Positions 17,483 to 25,781 of a stretch of DNA of 64,000 nt are shown here, piece after piece (the first letter of the stretch is position 1; every line of letters begins with the position of its first letter). The notes beneath the pieces were generated by a model that was not told where the DNA came from, made no database searches, and saw nothing but the letters and a program-made list of their open reading frames with translations. The position numbers and the translations under genes are program-made. Source of the DNA: Microcaldota archaeon (GTDB taxonomy: Archaea; Micrarchaeota; Micrarchaeia; Anstonellales; Bilamarchaeaceae); contig JACRGD010000007.1 of assembly GCA_016212525.1 (NCBI GenBank), positions 220,778 through 284,777 on the forward strand. Direction: 5' to 3'.

Positions 17483-17521
17483 AGTTTCACATCACATTAG
17501 AGAGTCGTAAAGTGAAACTAT
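17481..17521 (-). promoter_or_regulatory. 10-bp inverted repeat covering the aminotransferase start
   Basis: atagtttcac (17481-17490) and gtgaaactat (17512-17521) are perfect inverted copies separated by 21 nt. On the minus strand the near arm runs into the ATG at 17482, and the far arm overlaps a TATATAG element about 38 nt upstream. Two equal arms about three helical turns apart suit a dimeric regulator. If both arms are transcribed they could also form a hairpin over the start codon. Confidence 0.55.
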
Positions 17522-17663
17522 ATAGGAAGAGAAAGGATAAAAATATAGTGAACCGCACATACAATGCAGTCGCGAAATGATCTTTAGCTCACGCACTAAA
17601 GTCGCAAAGCGGGAGAGAAAACACGCGCACGTCTTCTCGCAAAATAATCGTAGTTTGCTAGGA

Positions 17664-18470
17664 TTAGGTGGATGCGGACAAATTTTGGGAATTGCGAACC
17701 GCAAGCGCAGCACGAAGATCGAGCAGAGTCTGAATTCCCCGCCGATGATACCACTGAGTTTCTTCAAGATCGCCCCGGGGAGGAATGGAGACGTCTCTCA
17801 AAGATCCTCCTGCAACTAATTCGTCTGGGAATCCATGAAGGGAAACTGCAGTGCCACTAAAGTACGGAACAAGACAATCGACAAGAACACTGGGGCACAC
17901 TGCACCATAGCGGCTGCTGGCAAAGCCAACCTGAAGAGATCTTGCATCAGGATCAAAAGTAATTATGCCACCACCTAGAACCTCATTAAAATGCAGTTCG
18001 GTTTGGGTAAGCAAAGACAGAAGAGGCAGTAGATTTTCATGAACTATACAGCTGGCATAACGAGTAGCTCGAGTGATACGATGAGTAGCTGCCCGGCCCA
18101 GAGTCCCAACAGTTTCCCAGTCCGCAAGATCCAAACGAACATTAGAAGTTAATAATGCAAATAAACGAACTTCAGAACTCTTTCGATCTCTGGCAGCAAT
18201 AATGAATTTACCAGAAACCCTTGGCCGCTCAGAACGATTTTTGTCGAGCATAAGATACTGGTGTGGATTTGAAGGAATGGGGATGCCATGCAATGGGATT
18301 TGGGGGTTATGAGTATCAAGTCTGACAGGAGATGCACAAACGATCATTGGTGGCTCGGTCCTAACACCATAGGGGTTTCTTGGTTTTGTCTCTGGAGAAG
18401 ACCCAATAACACGCGGGACAAGATTAGGATTCGTAAGTTTAGAAGATCTGGAAGAACCAGTAGCATGCAT
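17664..18470 (-). CDS. Unknown protein; possible Janus/PHPT1-like domain
   Basis: The protein has 268 residues with no signal peptide or membrane helix. Residues about 90-220 have features of the Janus/Ocnus (PHPT1 phosphohistidine phosphatase) fold. These are a strand KFIIAARD, a basic helix with His (RAATHRITRATRY), and a Gly-rich turn VLGGGIITFDPDARSLQVGFASSRYG. The last compares with GGGRI...KKIHVYGYSMAYG in PHPT1. The assignment is tentative, and the N-terminal 90 residues (Pro-rich) match nothing I know. A strong TATA (ATATTTAAATAT, 18494-18505) lies about 30 nt upstream, so the gene is transcribed alone. The 91-residue ORF overlapping its end is a shadow. Confidence 0.6.
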   Translation of the reverse strand: MHATGSSRSSKLTNPNLVPRVIGSSPETKPRNPYGVRTEPPMIVCASPVRLDTHNPQIPLHGIPIPSNPHQYLMLDKNRSERPRVSGKFIIAARDRKSSEVRLFALLTSNVRLDLADWETVGTLGRAATHRITRATRYASCIVHENLLPLLSLLTQTELHFNEVLGGGIITFDPDARSLQVGFASSRYGAVCPSVLVDCLVPYFSGTAVSLHGFPDELVAGGSLRDVSIPPRGDLEETQWYHRRGIQTLLDLRAALAVRNSQNLSAST

Positions 18471-18493
18471 AGGACATTAAATTATCGAGAAGA

Positions 18494-18505
18494 ATATTTA
18501 AATAT
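18494..18505 (-). promoter_or_regulatory. TATA box of the Janus-like gene
   Basis: The palindromic ATATTTAAATAT is centred about 30 nt upstream of the ATG at 18470 on the minus strand, implying a leader of only a few nucleotides. No second promoter-like element is seen in the 128-bp gap. Confidence 0.5.
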
Positions 18506-18598
18506 ATCTTTTAACATTAAGTCCCACAGCACCTAAGAAAAATTAAGACACCAAAAAACAAAGGCCAAACGAAGGGAAGAACCCAACTCAGAGAAAAA

Positions 18599-19639
18599 TC
18601 ACATATTAAGTTTTCCGCGGTATTTTATATAGGTGGCATAGTCAATATACTTTTTCTTAGCTATATAATCATGAGTTTTTGGAGCGAGGTTCTGGACTGA
18701 CTCAATCTTATCAGTAACTTCAAAGATGAACGAGTCGCTACCAGAGCCGGAACCATAGGAAGTAACAAGTATCTTGTCCTCGGGTTTTGCAATATCCAGA
18801 ACCGCAGCAAAACCAAGAGGCGATGCACCTGAATAAGTATTTCCTATAATCGGAGAAAGTAGCCCGGGTTTAAGTTGCTCAGAAGTTGCACCAAGTGCTT
18901 TTCCAGCTTCAACCGGGAACTTACCGTTGGGCTGGTGGAAAACAACATATTTGAAATCGGACATTTTCATTCCTGTTCTCTCCAAAATGCCTTTTGTCGC
19001 TCCAGTAACGTGTTTGAAATATGCAGGCTTTCCAGTGAAACGGCCGGCATGTGAGGGATATTGTGCATGTTGTCTTCTCCAGAAATCAGGAGTATCAGTA
19101 GTATATGAGAACGTAGCTTCGCAAACTGCAACGGACTCCTTATCTGAGCCGGTTATGAATGCCGCGCCACCTGAAGCTGCAGAGTATTCGAGCGCATCTG
19201 CGGGCCTTCCCTGTGCAGTATCTGCACCGATTGCAAGACCGTATTGGATCATTTTTGAATCGACCATTGCAAGAACCATCTGCAAACCCGCAGTTCCAGC
19301 TTTGCAGGCGAATTCAAGATCAGCCGCGGTCAGATTTGGAGTCGCATCAAGCGCTTCAGCAACCATAGTCGCAGTTGGTTTTACTGCGTATGGGTGCGAT
19401 TCGCTTCCAACGTAAAGAGCACCGATTTTTTTGGGATCGATTCTTGCGCGTGCGAGGGCGTTTCGGCCAGCTTCGACGGAAATTGTAGTTGTATCTTCAT
19501 CGATTCCGCCAACTGCCTTTTCAAATATTCCAAGGCCACCTTCGATTCGTTCCTGTTCTTCGCCCCAGACGCGGGCAATTTCAGAAGATTTAATTCGATA
19601 GACTGGAATGTAAACGCCATAACCAACAATGCCACTCAT
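18599..19639 (-). CDS. Hydroxymethylglutaryl-CoA synthase, archaeal type
   Basis: Condenses acetyl-CoA with acetoacetyl-CoA to HMG-CoA, the entry to the mevalonate pathway that makes archaeal isoprenoid lipids. The 346 residues equal the archaeal length. The catalytic Cys112 lies in [13 protein letters not shown]. Other family motifs are [11 protein letters not shown] at the start, [15 protein letters not shown], the His in [11 protein letters not shown] (about 235) and [17 protein letters not shown]. In many archaea this gene lies with a thiolase and a DUF35 zinc-ribbon/OB protein that together form a channelling complex. Here neither is adjacent; a DUF35 gene is at 40.5 kb. Confidence 0.93.
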   Translation of the reverse strand: MSGIVGYGVYIPVYRIKSSEIARVWGEEQERIEGGLGIFEKAVGGIDEDTTTISVEAGRNALARARIDPKKIGALYVGSESHPYAVKPTATMVAEALDATPNLTAADLEFACKAGTAGLQMVLAMVDSKMIQYGLAIGADTAQGRPADALEYSAASGGAAFITGSDKESVAVCEATFSYTTDTPDFWRRQHAQYPSHAGRFTGKPAYFKHVTGATKGILERTGMKMSDFKYVVFHQPNGKFPVEAGKALGATSEQLKPGLLSPIIGNTYSGASPLGFAAVLDIAKPEDKILVTSYGSGSGSDSFIFEVTDKIESVQNLAPKTHDYIAKKKYIDYATYIKYRGKLNM

Positions 19640-19780
19640 AGGATCACTTTTGAAGTATGTTGATAAGATTTCCGCTTTTTAAAGCTTGAGTCAGAGGAGA
19701 TTAAAATACGATTTCTGACGAACTAACAAAGGAGCCAGGATGAATCAAGATACATGTTTTGAGTGCAACAAAGCGGAAAA

Positions 19781-19788
19781 ATTTAAAT
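19781..19788 (+). promoter_or_regulatory. TATA box of the 84-residue ORF
   Basis: atttaaat is centred 26 nt before the ATG at 19811, the spacing expected for a leaderless transcript. This supports the small ORF as a real gene and argues against an upstream 36-codon ORF. Confidence 0.5.
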
Positions 19789-19810
19789 CTTCACCTGCAA
19801 TATTTCGAGC

Positions 19811-20065
19811 ATGGCCAGTTATAATGTCGATCAGATCCTCACTGATCTAAGAGGGGCAGGACTTACTAACGATGATGCAATGGTTATTGCAGATGTTATT
19901 GTAACCAGGGGTTCTTGCTCGTGGGTAAATACCGATCCGGTAGATGAATCAATAATACTAAAACTCCGGGACGTTATTGCGCAGAGGAACTACAAAATCA
20001 GAATTAATGTAGATTCTATACCCACCAGAAGCAAATATGTCTGGGAAGCAAAAGCACTCCCGTAA
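19811..20065 (+). CDS. Small hypothetical protein
   Basis: The 84 residues begin MASYNVDQILTDLRGAGLTNDDAMVIADVIV, a pair of amphipathic helices. A strand-like segment with basic residues (RNYKIRINVDSIPTRSKYVWEAK) follows. I do not recognise the family. The TATA box 26 nt upstream supports expression. The Nudix gene follows in the same reading frame after one TAA, so the two are probably co-transcribed. Confidence 0.5.
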   Translation: MASYNVDQILTDLRGAGLTNDDAMVIADVIVTRGSCSWVNTDPVDESIILKLRDVIAQRNYKIRINVDSIPTRSKYVWEAKALP

Positions 20066-20083
20066 CATCAGATTTGTGATCGA

Positions 20084-20485
20084 TTGCAAACTTACAAAAA
20101 TCGCCCATTTGCTTGCGATAATCTACTTATAGAACGGAGAAAAATACTTCTCATAAAGCGAGGCAATGCACCATTTAAAGGAAGATGGGCATTTCCAGGC
20201 GGATTTATCGAACAGAACGAAACCGCAGAGCAGGGAACAGTAAGAGAGATGGAAGAGGAAACCGGAGTCAAGGTAAAGATTGTGAAACTGGTTGGAATTT
20301 ATTCTGATCCAAAGAGAGATCCTCGAAAAGTCATATCTGCAGCATTTTTAGTAAAGCAAATTGGCGGCGGAATTAGGGCGGGCGATGATGCAAAAGAAGC
20401 CCGCTGGTTCGATTTGGACAAATTACCAAAGTTAGCATCAGATCACAAAAAAATCCTCAAAGATGCACTAAAGAACAGAAAGTGA
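20084..20485 (+). CDS. Nudix hydrolase (ADP-ribose pyrophosphatase/MutT-like)
   Basis: The 133 residues carry a complete Nudix box, GGFIEQNETAEQGTVREMEEETGV, with the REMEE metal-binding core. This is preceded by GNAPFKGRWAFPGG, where W-x-x-P-G-G leads into the box. Archaeal Nudix enzymes with this N-terminal pattern often hydrolyse ADP-ribose or oxidised nucleotides; the substrate is not fixed here. The TTG at 20084 gives the track start. An ATT at 20072 is also possible, but no ATG or GTG lies in frame before the domain. It is downstream of the 84-residue ORF in the same frame. Confidence 0.85.
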   Translation: MQTYKNRPFACDNLLIERRKILLIKRGNAPFKGRWAFPGGFIEQNETAEQGTVREMEEETGVKVKIVKLVGIYSDPKRDPRKVISAAFLVKQIGGGIRAGDDAKEARWFDLDKLPKLASDHKKILKDALKNRK

Positions 20486-20598
20486 CATAAGAAAAAACGG
20501 AACAAAAAGAAGAATCTAAAACGTCCCCTTTTTATTAGTTATCTGAGATAGAAATACGCATTAAAAAAATACAAAAACTACTACTTAACAGGGATACT

Positions 20599-23085
20599 AT
20601 GACCGAGAATATTGTCAACCGAACAATCGAATCTGATATGAAAGAAAGCTACCTTGATTACGCGATGTCTGTCATAGTCGGCAGGGCAATTCCAGACATA
20701 CGAGATGGCCTAAAGCCAGTCCACCGCAGGATTCTTTATTCGATGTGGGAAAGCGGCCTGCGCTCGAATACTAAATTCAAAAAATGTGCAACGGTCGTTG
20801 GAAACGTGCTTGGTAGATACCACCCGCACGGAGATATGGCAGTTTATGATTCATTAGTAAGAATGGCCCAGGGATTCTCGCTTAGATATACGCTCGTAAA
20901 AGGTCAGGGAAATTTTGGTAGCCAAGATGGAGATAATCCAGCAGCATATAGATATACAGAATGCAAACTCGAATCGATTGCAGAAACCATGCTTGTCGAC
21001 ATTGAAAAGGAAACGATCGATAGTACAGACAATTTCGATGGTACATTAAAGGAACCAACAGTTCTTCCGGCAAAAATCCCGAATCTTCTGATTAATGGAT
21101 CATCAGGAATCGCAGTTGGAATGGCAACAAACATGCCACCACATAACCTTCGCGAAGTAATCGAAGCTACAATAGGAGCAATTGAAGGAGATAGTGATGA
21201 GGGCATTATGTCCAAGGTTAGCGGCCCGGATTTTCCAACTGGCGGAATAATAGTTGGTCGTGCGGGAATTATTAGCGCCCAGAGAACCGGTCGAGGTATC
21301 ATAAAATTAAGATCAAAAACCCAGAAAGATGAGAAAAAACATACGATAGTTGTAAGCGAGATTCCGTACCAGATTACAAAAACCGCAGTCATAGAATCAA
21401 TAGTCGAAGCAGTAAAGAACAAGAAAATAGAGGGCATTTCAGGAGTCCATGACCGATCGGACAAAGACGGCATGGAAATAATAATTGATGTCAAAAAAGG
21501 CCATGATATAGACGTTGTTCAGAACCAGTTGTTCGCTCACACGCAGTTACAGGGTACATTTGGAATTATCAATTTGGCATTAGTTAATAAGCAGCCAAAG
21601 GTACTCCCATTAACAGAACTCATTAGGGAATTCCTCGCATTTAGACAACACATCGTACGAAAGAGATCCGAGTTCGAACTTAAAGAAGCCGCAGCACGCG
21701 CGCACGTTTTAGAAGGACTTACAAAGGCCCTTGAAAACATAGATCCGATCGTTGCATTTTTAAGAAAGTCAAAAGATTTAGAAGAAGCAAGAAACGGACT
21801 TATGAAAGACTACTCATTTTCAGAAATACAGGCAAACGCAATTCTGGAGATGAGATTGTCCAAATTAATCTCACTTGAACGGGCAAAAATCGAAGCCGAA
21901 TACAAGGAATTGTTAGCACTCATAACCAATCTTAAGAGCATTCTTTCAGATGAGAAGAAGGTACTTGAAATCATCAAGAAGGAATTAACCGAGATAAAAG
22001 ACAAATATGGTGATGATCGAAAAACCCAGATCATAGACGATGATGGAGATCAGACAATTGAAGATCTGATTCCAAACAAAGACATCGTAGTCATGGTCAG
22101 CACCCGCGGATATGTCAAACGCGTGGAGCTGGGCGAGTATCGATCGCAGCACCGCGGCGGAAAGGGAGTAATCGGAACTGAAACAAAAGAAGAAGACACG
22201 GTTCAGGATGTCATCGTAACAAAGAATCACAACTACCTTTTGCTCTTTACCGATAAGGGAAGAATATTCTGGCTAAAAGCATACCAGATTCCAGAGAGCT
22301 CCAGGTATGCAACAGGAAAGACACTCGTAAGCCTGCTCAATTTGCAGGAAGAAAAAGTTACCTCATGGATCAGCGTAGATCGATTCGACAGCGGCGAATT
22401 CTTGATGATGGTTACCCGAAACGGAATCGTCAAGAGAACCGCGCTCGATAACTTTAGCAACGTTCGAAAATCAGGCATAATCGCCATAACCCTCAAAGAA
22501 GGAGACGGCCTGATCGAAGTCATAAAGACTGACGGAAAACAGGAAGTCATAATCGCAACCAAGAAAGGCCAGGCAATTCGGTTCAAGGAAGAAGAAGCCC
22601 GCGAACTTGGACGAACCGGACAGGGAGTAATTGGAATCAGATTTAGCGAAGAAAAGGACGAAGTCGTCGGAATAACCACGACCAAACTTCCAACGATACT
22701 GACGATCACGGAAAACGGATTCGGAAAGCGAACCCACATCGATGAGTATAGGGTTCAGGGCCGAGGCGGAACCGGAGTCATAAACATCAAGGTCGAAGGA
22801 AGAAACGGCAACGTTGTCGGCGTACGAAACGTAGTCGATGATGATGAATTCATCGCCATCAGCTCCAAAGGCCAGGCAATTAGAACGCCGGTCAGAGACG
22901 TCTCGGTAATTGGAAGAAATACACTGGGAGTTAGAATCATCCGGCTCGATGAAGGTGAGATAGTTGCCACGTTCGCAGTAGTTGCCAAGGAAACAGTCGA
23001 AGCTGCAGCAGTGGAGGCAGCTAAACTGGAAGATAATAAACCAAAAGACCTGCCACCACCGATGGTCGAGGGCAAAGCGCCATAA
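20599..23085 (+). CDS. gyrA: DNA gyrase subunit A
   Basis: Breakage-reunion subunit of gyrase, which introduces negative supercoils with GyrB. The 828 residues equal bacterial GyrA. The catalytic Tyr119 is in AAYRYTE. The winged-helix region has VVGNVLGRYHPHGDMAVYDS. The C-terminal beta-pinwheel contains a GyrA box QHRGGKG (517-523), which distinguishes gyrase from topoisomerase IV. Repeated blade motifs such as GxGVI and GRGGTGVI continue to the end. Met80 stands where many bacteria have Ser (the Ser83 site of E. coli numbering). Archaeal gyrase is thought to derive from bacteria. gyrB, often adjacent, is not in this window. The mrp gene follows after 13 nt. Confidence 0.96.
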   Translation: MTENIVNRTIESDMKESYLDYAMSVIVGRAIPDIRDGLKPVHRRILYSMWESGLRSNTKFKKCATVVGNVLGRYHPHGDMAVYDSLVRMAQGFSLRYTLVKGQGNFGSQDGDNPAAYRYTECKLESIAETMLVDIEKETIDSTDNFDGTLKEPTVLPAKIPNLLINGSSGIAVGMATNMPPHNLREVIEATIGAIEGDSDEGIMSKVSGPDFPTGGIIVGRAGIISAQRTGRGIIKLRSKTQKDEKKHTIVVSEIPYQITKTAVIESIVEAVKNKKIEGISGVHDRSDKDGMEIIIDVKKGHDIDVVQNQLFAHTQLQGTFGIINLALVNKQPKVLPLTELIREFLAFRQHIVRKRSEFELKEAAARAHVLEGLTKALENIDPIVAFLRKSKDLEEARNGLMKDYSFSEIQANAILEMRLSKLISLERAKIEAEYKELLALITNLKSILSDEKKVLEIIKKELTEIKDKYGDDRKTQIIDDDGDQTIEDLIPNKDIVVMVSTRGYVKRVELGEYRSQHRGGKGVIGTETKEEDTVQDVIVTKNHNYLLLFTDKGRIFWLKAYQIPESSRYATGKTLVSLLNLQEEKVTSWISVDRFDSGEFLMMVTRNGIVKRTALDNFSNVRKSGIIAITLKEGDGLIEVIKTDGKQEVIIATKKGQAIRFKEEEARELGRTGQGVIGIRFSEEKDEVVGITTTKLPTILTITENGFGKRTHIDEYRVQGRGGTGVINIKVEGRNGNVVGVRNVVDDDEFIAISSKGQAIRTPVRDVSVIGRNTLGVRIIRLDEGEIVATFAVVAKETVEAAAVEAAKLEDNKPKDLPPPMVEGKAP

Positions 23086-23098
23086 ACGGGGCAAAGAA

Positions 23099-23905
23099 AT
23101 GAACAATGACAAACCCAAGCAAGAACTTCCAGTCAATCCGTTCGAGGATCAGAAAACCCGGATTTCAAATCGCAAGTACGTTCGGATAGGAGTGCATAGC
23201 GGCAAGGGCGGAGTCGGAAAAACTTTTCTTTCAGTCAATATTGCATACAGCCTTGCAGATGCGGGCTATCGGGTTGGACTGCTCGATGCAGACATAGATT
23301 GCCCAAATGTGGCCAAGTTTTTGGGAATCGAAGGAAAAATAGCGACTAAAAATCAGGCGATGACAATGATCGAGCCGGTCTTGAGCAACGGAGTCAAAAT
23401 AATATCTACTGCCCTGCTAAACCCGCAGAGCGAAGCGCCAATAATCATCCGGGGACCGATCAAACACAACATGCTCGTGAACTTTCTTAGTTCGACCAAC
23501 TGGGGCGAATTGGACTATCTCATAATTGACTTGCCACCTGGAACTGCAGATGTTCCGCTCTCGGCAATGCAGCTCTCGGCCCTAGATGCTTTGATTCTTA
23601 TCACAACACCAACCAAAGAAGCGATACTCGACACGGCCAGGGCAAAAAACATGGCTCAGAAACTTGGAATTCAGATTCTTGGATTTGTAGAGAACATGTC
23701 TGGCTCGATATTTGGAACTAAATCAGCAGAGATCGAAAAACGGCTGGGAATAGAGTGTCTTGGATCGATCGAGCTCTCGCTGGAAATTGCACAGACGAAC
23801 GAGCAAGGAGAGATTGCGTTTTTGAAGATTGGAAGCCTAAGGGAAATAAGAGAAAAGATAAAACAGACCATAGAAAAAGAAAAGATGAAATCTAATATAT
23901 CTTAG
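23099..23905 (+). CDS. Mrp/NBP35-family iron-sulfur carrier ATPase
   Basis: The P-loop protein has the deviant Walker A GKGGVGKT in IGVHSGKGGVGKTFLSVNIA. It continues with LLDADIDCPNVAKFLG (switch I), YLIIDLPPGTADV (Walker B, typical of Mrp) and GFVENMSG. Mrp proteins deliver Fe-S clusters to target enzymes. I set the start at ATG 23099, 13 nt after gyrA, because the track ORF from 22982 lies inside gyrA and its first 39 residues are of shadow composition. The protein is then 268 residues. The usual CxxC near the C terminus is not visible, so it may bind its cluster differently. It ends with a 4-nt overlap with the convergent dtdA. Confidence 0.9.
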   Translation: MNNDKPKQELPVNPFEDQKTRISNRKYVRIGVHSGKGGVGKTFLSVNIAYSLADAGYRVGLLDADIDCPNVAKFLGIEGKIATKNQAMTMIEPVLSNGVKIISTALLNPQSEAPIIIRGPIKHNMLVNFLSSTNWGELDYLIIDLPPGTADVPLSAMQLSALDALILITTPTKEAILDTARAKNMAQKLGIQILGFVENMSGSIFGTKSAEIEKRLGIECLGSIELSLEIAQTNEQGEIAFLKIGSLREIREKIKQTIEKEKMKSNIS

Positions 23906-24693
23906 ACCAACCGTACTTCGATTCCAAACTTAGCTGCAAAACCAATCATTTTCTCCCGGTGTTTCGCATTGACTTCGTCTTTGGAAATAATAACCAGCTC
24001 AACCTTCTCGACGCTCTTCTCGATTGCCTGCCTAAATAAATCCTCATCTAGTTCATCAAGAACGAATTTAGGGGCAATGTGTCCCACTGCCAGACCCTCG
24101 GATTCGTCGAGTTGGATTTTGTTAAACAGTTTGGGATAGTGCCCGCCACCAACACCAAAGAAGGTTTTGTAGGTTTTGGGTTTGGCATCTAGAACACGGA
24201 CGATAGATGCGGCTATTAGAGAAGCAGCATTCTTGTCGTTCCATTCTGATTCGGTGCTTCCCAATTCGACAAAGATAATAGGCAGATTGCATGTTGGCCC
24301 ATGATGATCGGCTTCAAGAGAGAATTTGTAGCCGATAGAGTGGCCGGATCGCTCAAGTTCGATCGAAAGGGATTTCATAAGGCTTGCCGGAGCGACATTT
24401 AGGCATTTTGGAGATCCCCCAAGATCAGCCTTTGACCAATTACCCGGATAATGAATAGTGAATATTTTTTCTTCGATTTTGCTTCGATGAGTACTAAGAA
24501 CAACTAAGGTTTCATCAGCAGGAAAGTCAGTTGGAACTTCGAGAACTGAGGGCGCCTGAGTATCTATCAGGAGGACGCCGTTTCGAGACCAGTGTAACGG
24601 GTGCGATGGATCAGGAGTAAATCCGTGTTCCTCAATAAGGCATTTTGCAATATTGGCACTTGCAGGATTATGTTTCGTAAAAAGAAGGATCAA
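23902..24693 (-). CDS. dtdA: D-aminoacyl-tRNA deacylase, archaeal DTD2 type
   Basis: Removes D-amino acids mischarged on tRNA, a chiral proofreading step. The 263-residue protein has the family signatures: STHRSKIEEKIFTIHYPGNWSKADLGG, SLEADHHGPTCNLPIIFVELGSTESEWND and GVGGGHYPKLFNKI. The HHGP and GGGHY motifs hold the likely zinc-binding and catalytic residues. It overlaps the stop of the polyprenol kinase-like gene by 4 nt, so it is translationally coupled. It is the last gene of a probable five-gene run including pilus and lipid-carrier genes. Family assignment is confident. Confidence 0.93.
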   Translation of the reverse strand: MILLFTKHNPASANIAKCLIEEHGFTPDPSHPLHWSRNGVLLIDTQAPSVLEVPTDFPADETLVVLSTHRSKIEEKIFTIHYPGNWSKADLGGSPKCLNVAPASLMKSLSIELERSGHSIGYKFSLEADHHGPTCNLPIIFVELGSTESEWNDKNAASLIAASIVRVLDAKPKTYKTFFGVGGGHYPKLFNKIQLDESEGLAVGHIAPKFVLDELDEDLFRQAIEKSVEKVELVIISKDEVNAKHREKMIGFAAKFGIEVRLV

Positions 24694-25262
24694 ATAATCA
24701 CCAGAAAGAAAATAGTTGCAGCGATGGGAATAGTAATATTATCATCAAATGGGATGGGAAGACTCTCTACGATTGTACAAACGAGCGAAAGAGCGAGGGT
24801 CAAATAGATATCTCCCAGAAAGAAATAACTTGCAAGCGAAGCGAAGAAGAACGCAGCGCTTCCAAGAAGCGATTTTTTTGGATTATAAAATAGACGAATT
24901 TTGCCAAATCCGCCATAGCGGCCAATTAGAGTAGATAGAGAATCACCAAGAGCCAAAACAGTTATTACTGCAGCTATCTGAGGAACGGAAGTAAGGAAGG
25001 TGGCACAGATCAAAATCCCCGCAGCATAACATGCAGAACCCCAACCAGGAAAGAGAACATCGGGTCGCTCGAATTGGGATTCGAACCATTCGACCCAGAA
25101 AATTGATTTGCCTAGCAGCCGCTGATTGATCAGAATTGTGCCGATAAGAATTATGACAAAGTCTGCGGCGATTAGGTATTTCCTGCCCAGGAGCAGGAGG
25201 GCAGAAAGGGCACAGAATCCGATTAGGATGTGGAATAGCTGACGTTTTGTTTCCCGATCCAT
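24690..25262 (-). CDS. Polyprenol/dolichol kinase-like CTP-dependent membrane kinase
   Basis: The 190-residue protein has about six membrane helices. Motifs typical of the dolichol kinase/phytol kinase/CTP-diacylglycerol kinase family are ETKRQLFHILIGF at the start, PGWGSACYAAG, ALGDSLSTLIGRYGG, GKIRLFYNPKKSLLGS and the terminal VESLPIPFDDNITIPI. Members phosphorylate a polyprenol or other lipid alcohol using CTP. The C-terminal DN-x-T-x-P pattern is well conserved here. Overlap by 40 nt with the PAP2 gene before it and 4 nt with dtdA after it implies one transcript. The link to PAP2 suggests a role in recycling the lipid carrier for glycan assembly. Confidence 0.82.
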   Translation of the reverse strand: MDRETKRQLFHILIGFCALSALLLLGRKYLIAADFVIILIGTILINQRLLGKSIFWVEWFESQFERPDVLFPGWGSACYAAGILICATFLTSVPQIAAVITVLALGDSLSTLIGRYGGFGKIRLFYNPKKSLLGSAAFFFASLASYFFLGDIYLTLALSLVCTIVESLPIPFDDNITIPIAATIFFLVII

Positions 25263-25747
25263 TTTTCCACCTTCTCAAAAATGACATGAGTGAGATAAAA
25301 AACCAACAATCCAATAGCGAGTGATGCAGAAACATCCTCGAAAGTATGAACACCTATATTCACACGCGAAAAAGCAACGATAAACGCAAACAAGAAGAAA
25401 ACCCAGAACTCTTTTTTGTTAAGAAAGGCCAGCATCAGAGCGAATGCAGTGGCTGCGTGTATACTGGGAAAAGAACTATCTGGAGGGCAGTATGAGAGGG
25501 TACCTTTACAAGGCCTGTCAATAGGAAGCATCTCCTTGACAGATAGGCAAACGATCAGGGTGGCAAAAAGCACACAAATTAACTTGAATCGCTTGATGCC
25601 ACGGCGCTCGAAAAAAAAGACCAGACCCAAAAGTAAAAGAGAGTAGGTAAATGGATTATTTATCCAATGACCGAACTCTGAGACTAAAGGGATATAGAAG
25701 CCATAGATGTCTTTGGTTATAAGATCCATCAATACAAATCCAGCCAA
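25223..25747 (-). CDS. PAP2-superfamily membrane lipid phosphatase
   Basis: The 174-residue protein has about five to six helices and the full PAP2 active site: KEMLPIDRP (Lys71, Arg78), PSIH (94-97) and SRVNIGVHTFEDV with His134 and Asp138. Such enzymes dephosphorylate lipid phosphates, in particular polyprenyl diphosphate. Immediately after it, with a 40-nt overlap in a different frame, comes the polyprenol kinase-like gene. A phosphatase/kinase pair would set the phosphorylation state of the same carrier, an inference from context. The upstream pilus gene ends 34 nt before. Confidence 0.88.
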   Translation of the reverse strand: MAGFVLMDLITKDIYGFYIPLVSEFGHWINNPFTYSLLLLGLVFFFERRGIKRFKLICVLFATLIVCLSVKEMLPIDRPCKGTLSYCPPDSSFPSIHAATAFALMLAFLNKKEFWVFFLFAFIVAFSRVNIGVHTFEDVSASLAIGLLVFYLTHVIFEKVEKWIGKQNVSYSTS

Positions 25748-25781
25748 AGTGATTAAAGAGATAATGGATGGATTTGGAAGT

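Noticed and set aside
19740-19850. A 36-codon ORF with CFEC upstream of the 84-residue protein
   Set aside because: It overlaps the leaderless start at 19811 in another frame, and the TATA box sits inside it. Composition shows no support beyond one Cys pair.
22982-23098. N-terminal 39-residue extension of the Mrp protein
   Set aside because: It lies inside gyrA in another frame and is rich in Trp/His/Gln/Lys unlike Mrp. ATG 23099 gives a normal start 13 nt after gyrA.
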